Origin: an uncultured Hyphomonadaceae bacterium
Lineage (GTDB): Bacteria; Pseudomonadota; Alphaproteobacteria; Caulobacterales; Maricaulaceae
Length of the DNA stretch: 64,000 nucleotides
Reading direction: 5' to 3'
Assembly: GCA_913058335.1 (NCBI GenBank)
Contig: CAJXPX010000016.1
Location: 1 to 64,000, forward strand
The translations under genes were made by a program, and so were the position numbers. The notes under the pieces are model-generated. The model made no database searches. It was given only the letters and a program-made list of their open reading frames with translations, and had not been told where the DNA came from. Of the stretch, positions 60,682 to 64,000 are shown piece after piece (within the stretch, counting starts at the first letter, position 1; the number at the start of each line of letters is the position of its first letter).

Positions 60682-62643
60682 ATGAAATATGTTTTATTGA
60701 CGACCGCTGCGGTATTGGCACTGGGCGCTTGCCAAGAACAATCAAACGCCTCCACATCTTCCGACCCGGTCATCGCACAAAAGGCAGAGAAAGAAATTCC
60801 TGTATTTTCGGCTGAGGCTTTCTTCCAAACCACAAGCTACGGCCTGCCCTCCGGCGCAGGACTGGCGTTTGGGGCCTCAAGCGGTGATTTGCTGGTGACA
60901 TCTGACGAGAGCGGAATTTTCAACGCTTACAGGCTAAACACTGAGACCGCTGAAAAAACGCAACTTACCAGCTCCACGGAAAATCCAATTTCCGCCGTGA
61001 GCTGGTTTCCACAAGACGAACGTTTCCTCTACACATCTGACGGCGGCGGCGATGAACTTAATCATGTTTATGTTCAAGAGCTTGATGGAAGCACGAAAGA
61101 TTTGACTCCGGGCGATCCGGTCAAGGCGAGTTTTATAGGCTGGTCCCCGTCCGGCGATAGCTTCTTTTTAATGACCAATGAACGCGATGCGAAAACCTTT
61201 GATATATATCGCTACCAGACCGACGATTATTCGCGGGAAATGATCTTTGAAAATGACGGCAAGCAGGTCGATGCCATCAGCAGAAATGGCCGCTATGTCG
61301 CTTTAACTCAAAACCGCACCTCTGCCGATTCTGATATTTACCTCGTCGATTTGGAAAGCGCGACCAAAACTCCTAAGCTGATAACAGGCCATGAAGGCAA
61401 TATTTCTCACGCTTCATACGAGTTTTCTCCAGACGGAGAGTCTCTAATTTACGCCACAGATGAATTCGGGGAATTCACTCAGGCTTGGCGTTACGATATA
61501 AAAACCAAAGAGAAATCAGACCTGCTGAAAGCGGATTGGGACGTGTCTTACGTGACTTATTCCCCGACGGGCCGTTACCGCGTCAGCGGCATTAACGAAG
61601 ACGGATCCACAAAGGTCACAATACGCGACGTGATAGATAAGAAGACCGTTAAACTGAAAAACTTGCCAGAGGGAAATGCGAATTTTGTACGTTTTTCCGC
61701 AGATGAAGACCAAATTGCCTTCATCATGAACGGCGACAGAGCCCCATCCGATATTCACATCGCGTCACTAAACAGCGGCGAGGTCAAAGGGCTCACAAAG
61801 GCTCTCAATCCGGAAATATCGCCCGATATGCTGGTCGAGGGCGAAGTCGTTCGGTATGAAAGCTTTGACCGACTGGAGATTCCGGGCATTCTTTACAAAC
61901 CCCACGGCGCGAGCGCGGACGCTCCGGTCCCGGCTCTTATTATGGTACATGGCGGACCCGGCGGGCAAAATCGCAAAGGTTACAGCGCGACTATTCAGCA
62001 TTTGGTGAATAATGGCTACGCGGTTTATGCGATGAACAATCGCGGCAGCTCCGGTTACGGCAAAACTTTCTTCCATATGGACGACAAAAAACATGGCGAT
62101 GTCGATCTCAAAGACGTGGTCGCATCCAAAGATTTCATGGCCGAGTATGATTGGGTCGATGGAGAACGCATCGGGATTATCGGCGGCAGTTATGGTGGCT
62201 ATATGGTCGCCGCCGCCCTCGCCTTTGAGCCTGAGGAGTTTGATGTGGGAATCAATATTTTTGGTGTCACCAATTGGGTAAGAACCCTGAAATCCATTCC
62301 GCCCTGGTGGGAGAGTTTCCGGGAGTCTCTTTATGATGAGATGGGGGATCCGGCGACAGATGAAAAGCGCCACCGCGCAATCTCTCCGCTTTTCCATGCA
62401 GAGAATATCAACAAACCGCTATTAGTCGTTCAAGGCGCTAATGACCCGCGGGTATTGCAAGTCGAAAGCGATGAATTAGTAGAAGCGGTACGTAAAAATG
62501 ATGTCCCCGTCGAATATATAATTTTTGACGATGAAGGGCATGGCTTCCGGAATAAATCCAACCGAATCGAAGCGTCTAATGCCTATGTCGAGTTTCTCGA
62601 TACTTATCTGAAATCGGCGCCGGAATTAGACGCGGTGAAGTAG
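60682..62643 (+). CDS. S9 family prolyl oligopeptidase, lipoprotein
   Basis: 653 residues. Signal MKYVLLTTAAVLALGAC with lipobox LGAC. A seven-bladed propeller (about 45-380, with repeated S-P-x-G-x-x-F-type stretches such as FSPDGESLIYAT) is followed by the alpha/beta hydrolase domain. The catalytic triad is Ser503 (GGSYGGY), Asp588 (GANDPRV) and His620 (DEGHGF). It cleaves short peptides or acylated amino acids and is probably at the cell surface or in the periplasm. GGGAG lies 6 nt before the ATG. It is divergent from module 2, so both share the operator region. Confidence 0.95.
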   Translation: MKYVLLTTAAVLALGACQEQSNASTSSDPVIAQKAEKEIPVFSAEAFFQTTSYGLPSGAGLAFGASSGDLLVTSDESGIFNAYRLNTETAEKTQLTSSTENPISAVSWFPQDERFLYTSDGGGDELNHVYVQELDGSTKDLTPGDPVKASFIGWSPSGDSFFLMTNERDAKTFDIYRYQTDDYSREMIFENDGKQVDAISRNGRYVALTQNRTSADSDIYLVDLESATKTPKLITGHEGNISHASYEFSPDGESLIYATDEFGEFTQAWRYDIKTKEKSDLLKADWDVSYVTYSPTGRYRVSGINEDGSTKVTIRDVIDKKTVKLKNLPEGNANFVRFSADEDQIAFIMNGDRAPSDIHIASLNSGEVKGLTKALNPEISPDMLVEGEVVRYESFDRLEIPGILYKPHGASADAPVPALIMVHGGPGGQNRKGYSATIQHLVNNGYAVYAMNNRGSSGYGKTFFHMDDKKHGDVDLKDVVASKDFMAEYDWVDGERIGIIGGSYGGYMVAAALAFEPEEFDVGINIFGVTNWVRTLKSIPPWWESFRESLYDEMGDPATDEKRHRAISPLFHAENINKPLLVVQGANDPRVLQVESDELVEAVRKNDVPVEYIIFDDEGHGFRNKSNRIEASNAYVEFLDTYLKSAPELDAVK

Positions 62644-62650
62644 AAAAATG

Positions 62651-62683
62651 ATAGCCGTCCATCCTAACGGTTGCGGCGGCTAT
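62651..62683. terminator. possible shared hairpin between S9 peptidase and der
   Basis: Inverted repeat ATAGCCG (62651-62657) / CGGCTAT (62677-62683) around the der stop codon, with a long loop. There is no T-run. It is only a weak candidate for termination of the two converging genes. Confidence 0.35.
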
Positions 62684-64000
62684 TCTCTCTCAGTGGCTCC
62701 ATTCCCTGTTTGCGCACTGTATTATCATAGGGGTTCTCATCCGCTTTGACATAAAGCCGGATCGGAATCCCCACGAGTTCAAAGTCTTCTCGCAACCCAT
62801 TGATAAGGTAGCGTTTATAGCTTTCAGGTAGCTTTGTGGCGCGGGAGCACTTTAAGACAAATGTCGGCGGGCGGGTTTTTGTCTGGCTAATATATTTCGG
62901 CTTGATCCGCTTACCGTTGACAGCAGGTGGAGGGTGACGTTGCACTTTTTCAACAAGCCAGTCATTAAGCTCTGAGGTTTTGACTTTGGCGGACCAATCA
63001 ATCTGCACCCGCTCAATGGCTGGCAGGAGGCGATCAACACTTTTGCCTGTCAGTCCGGAGAACATGACAACGGGAACGCCCTTCAGTTGTGGCAAGAGAC
63101 GCGCGGCCTCCTCCCGTAAATATTTGGCCATTTCTGATTTGTTCTCAACCAGATCCCATTTGGTCACGCCAATCACAAGAGCGCGGCCTTCGCGCTCACA
63201 CAAATCGGCGATTTGAAGGTCTTGCTTATCAAAGGGTTTTTCGGCGTCCATGAGCAGGACCACAACCTGAGCAAATTTGATCGCCCGTAAACTGTCCTGC
63301 ACAGAGAGACGTTCTAAGGTCTCTTGCACTTTCGCTTTCTTACGCATTCCGGCCGTATCATGGAATTGCACCCGGCGTCCCTGCCAGACGAAATCAATGG
63401 TAATCGAATCGCGGGTGACACCTGCCTCAGGCCCGGTCAGCAAACGGTCTTCACCGATAAGCGTATTGATAAGCGTGGATTTCCCCGCATTTGGACGACC
63501 GACAATAGCAATCCGGACGGGAGCCTCAGACTCGTCAATAACTTCGTCAGGCATATCAAGTTTTACGTCGCGAAGGGCCAGTTCAATCGCATCATCAAGA
63601 TCAACAAATCCAATGTTATGCTCGGCGGCCACCTCAATAGGATCGCCCATCCCCAAGGAATACCCTTCAGTGGCCCCAACATCTCCGGCTCGGCTTTCGC
63701 ATTTATTCGCAACGAGTACGACTGGCTTTCCCGTCTTGCGTACGAATTGAGCGAAGGTGCGGTCCAAAAGCGTCACGCCTTCGCGCGCGTCATAGACGAA
63801 CAGGCAGATGTCGGCGTCCATAACCGCAGCCTCTGTCCGTCCTCGCATTCTCGCTTCGAGAACATCGCCTTTCGCCGTTTCAAATCCGGCGGTGTCCATT
63901 AGCGTCAGATCATGTCCGCGCATTTTTGACTTTGTTTCACGAACGTCCCGCGTCACCCCCGGAGTGTCATTTACGATAGCGAGAGATTTCCCGGCTAACC
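62664..64000 (-). CDS. der: GTPase Der (EngA), 5' end missing at the window edge
   Basis: Ribosome-assembly GTPase with two tandem G domains and a KH-like C-terminus. The window contains about 445 residues. The P-loop of the first G domain lies beyond 64000, but the switch region (DTPGVTRD, which follows the edge sequence) and G3 DTAGF are present. The second domain is complete: GRPNAGKSTLINTL, DTAGMRKK and the TKWD motif. The KH domain ends at NRRNR. The true start is outside the window; GTG at 63956 is not the start. Confidence 0.96.
   Translation of the reverse strand, partial: LAGKSLAIVNDTPGVTRDVRETKSKMRGHDLTLMDTAGFETAKGDVLEARMRGRTEAAVMDADICLFVYDAREGVTLLDRTFAQFVRKTGKPVVLVANKCESRAGDVGATEGYSLGMGDPIEVAAEHNIGFVDLDDAIELALRDVKLDMPDEVIDESEAPVRIAIVGRPNAGKSTLINTLIGEDRLLTGPEAGVTRDSITIDFVWQGRRVQFHDTAGMRKKAKVQETLERLSVQDSLRAIKFAQVVVLLMDAEKPFDKQDLQIADLCEREGRALVIGVTKWDLVENKSEMAKYLREEAARLLPQLKGVPVVMFSGLTGKSVDRLLPAIERVQIDWSAKVKTSELNDWLVEKVQRHPPPAVNGKRIKPKYISQTKTRPPTFVLKCSRATKLPESYKRYLINGLREDFELVGIPIRLYVKADENPYDNTVRKQGMEPLRENSRRNR

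Noticed and set aside
61768-62397. Minus-strand 209-residue frame inside the S9 peptidase gene
   Set aside because: Antisense shadow of a conserved coding region.

Overview
The window reads as chromosomal DNA of an alphaproteobacterium of moderate GC content, most likely from the Caulobacterales/Maricaulales-Hyphomonadaceae side. Support comes from the gene order rne / amidase / mrcA / prfB, an M23 peptidase joined to a bactofilin (the LmdC-BacA pair known from Hyphomonas), the mixed iscR-iscS-sufB...sufC-sufD-sufS-sufT-sufA operon, a threonine dehydrogenase without structural-zinc cysteines, an SPY-type release factor 2, and a match to the alphaproteobacterial EcfG stress promoter. I recognise no tRNA, rRNA, insertion sequence, prophage or CRISPR array. 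Coding density is very high, and many neighbouring genes overlap stop-to-start (TAATG or ATGA).

Layout. 0-11.2 kb: threonine degradation (kbl-tdh) with a nitroreductase, a UDG-like protein, a pbpC/alpha-2-macroglobulin operon and an orphan Hpt protein. 11.3-20.4 kb: a CPBP membrane protease, a small orphan protein, a large two-TM coiled-coil protein, a TonB-dependent receptor, rluD, rpoH and a hemerythrin protein behind an EcfG-type promoter. 20.4-22.1 kb: a small membrane protein/XRE regulator module with two palindromic operators, and an acyl desaturase. 22.2-31.5 kb: one long Fe-S assembly operon read leftwards from an IscR-like box. It contains five extra genes I could not name: a tandem pair of exported paralogues and a tandem triplet of tiny membrane proteins. 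31.7-43.5 kb: hydrolase, M1 aminopeptidase lipoprotein, anmK, tyrS, a giant AsmA/YhdP-like protein, a peroxiredoxin, a DUF455 protein, lmdC and bacA. 43.5-52 kb: prfB with its programmed frameshift, mrcA, amidase and divergent rne. 52-64 kb: M48 protease, thioredoxin-fold protein, radA, cvpA-purF, an SDR, an alcohol dehydrogenase, a second membrane protein/XRE module with operators of the same design, an S9 peptidase lipoprotein, and der, which runs off the right edge.

How the genes work together. Several loci serve the envelope (PbpC, PBP1A, amidase, LmdC-bactofilin, alpha-2-macroglobulin, AnmK, AsmA-like protein). The suf operon is a complete Fe-S assembly unit with two cysteine desulfurases and probable feedback by IscR. 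The most novel-looking parts are the unnamed passengers of the suf operon and the two parallel self-regulated membrane protein/XRE modules. I saw no obvious large undescribed multi-gene system such as a defence island.
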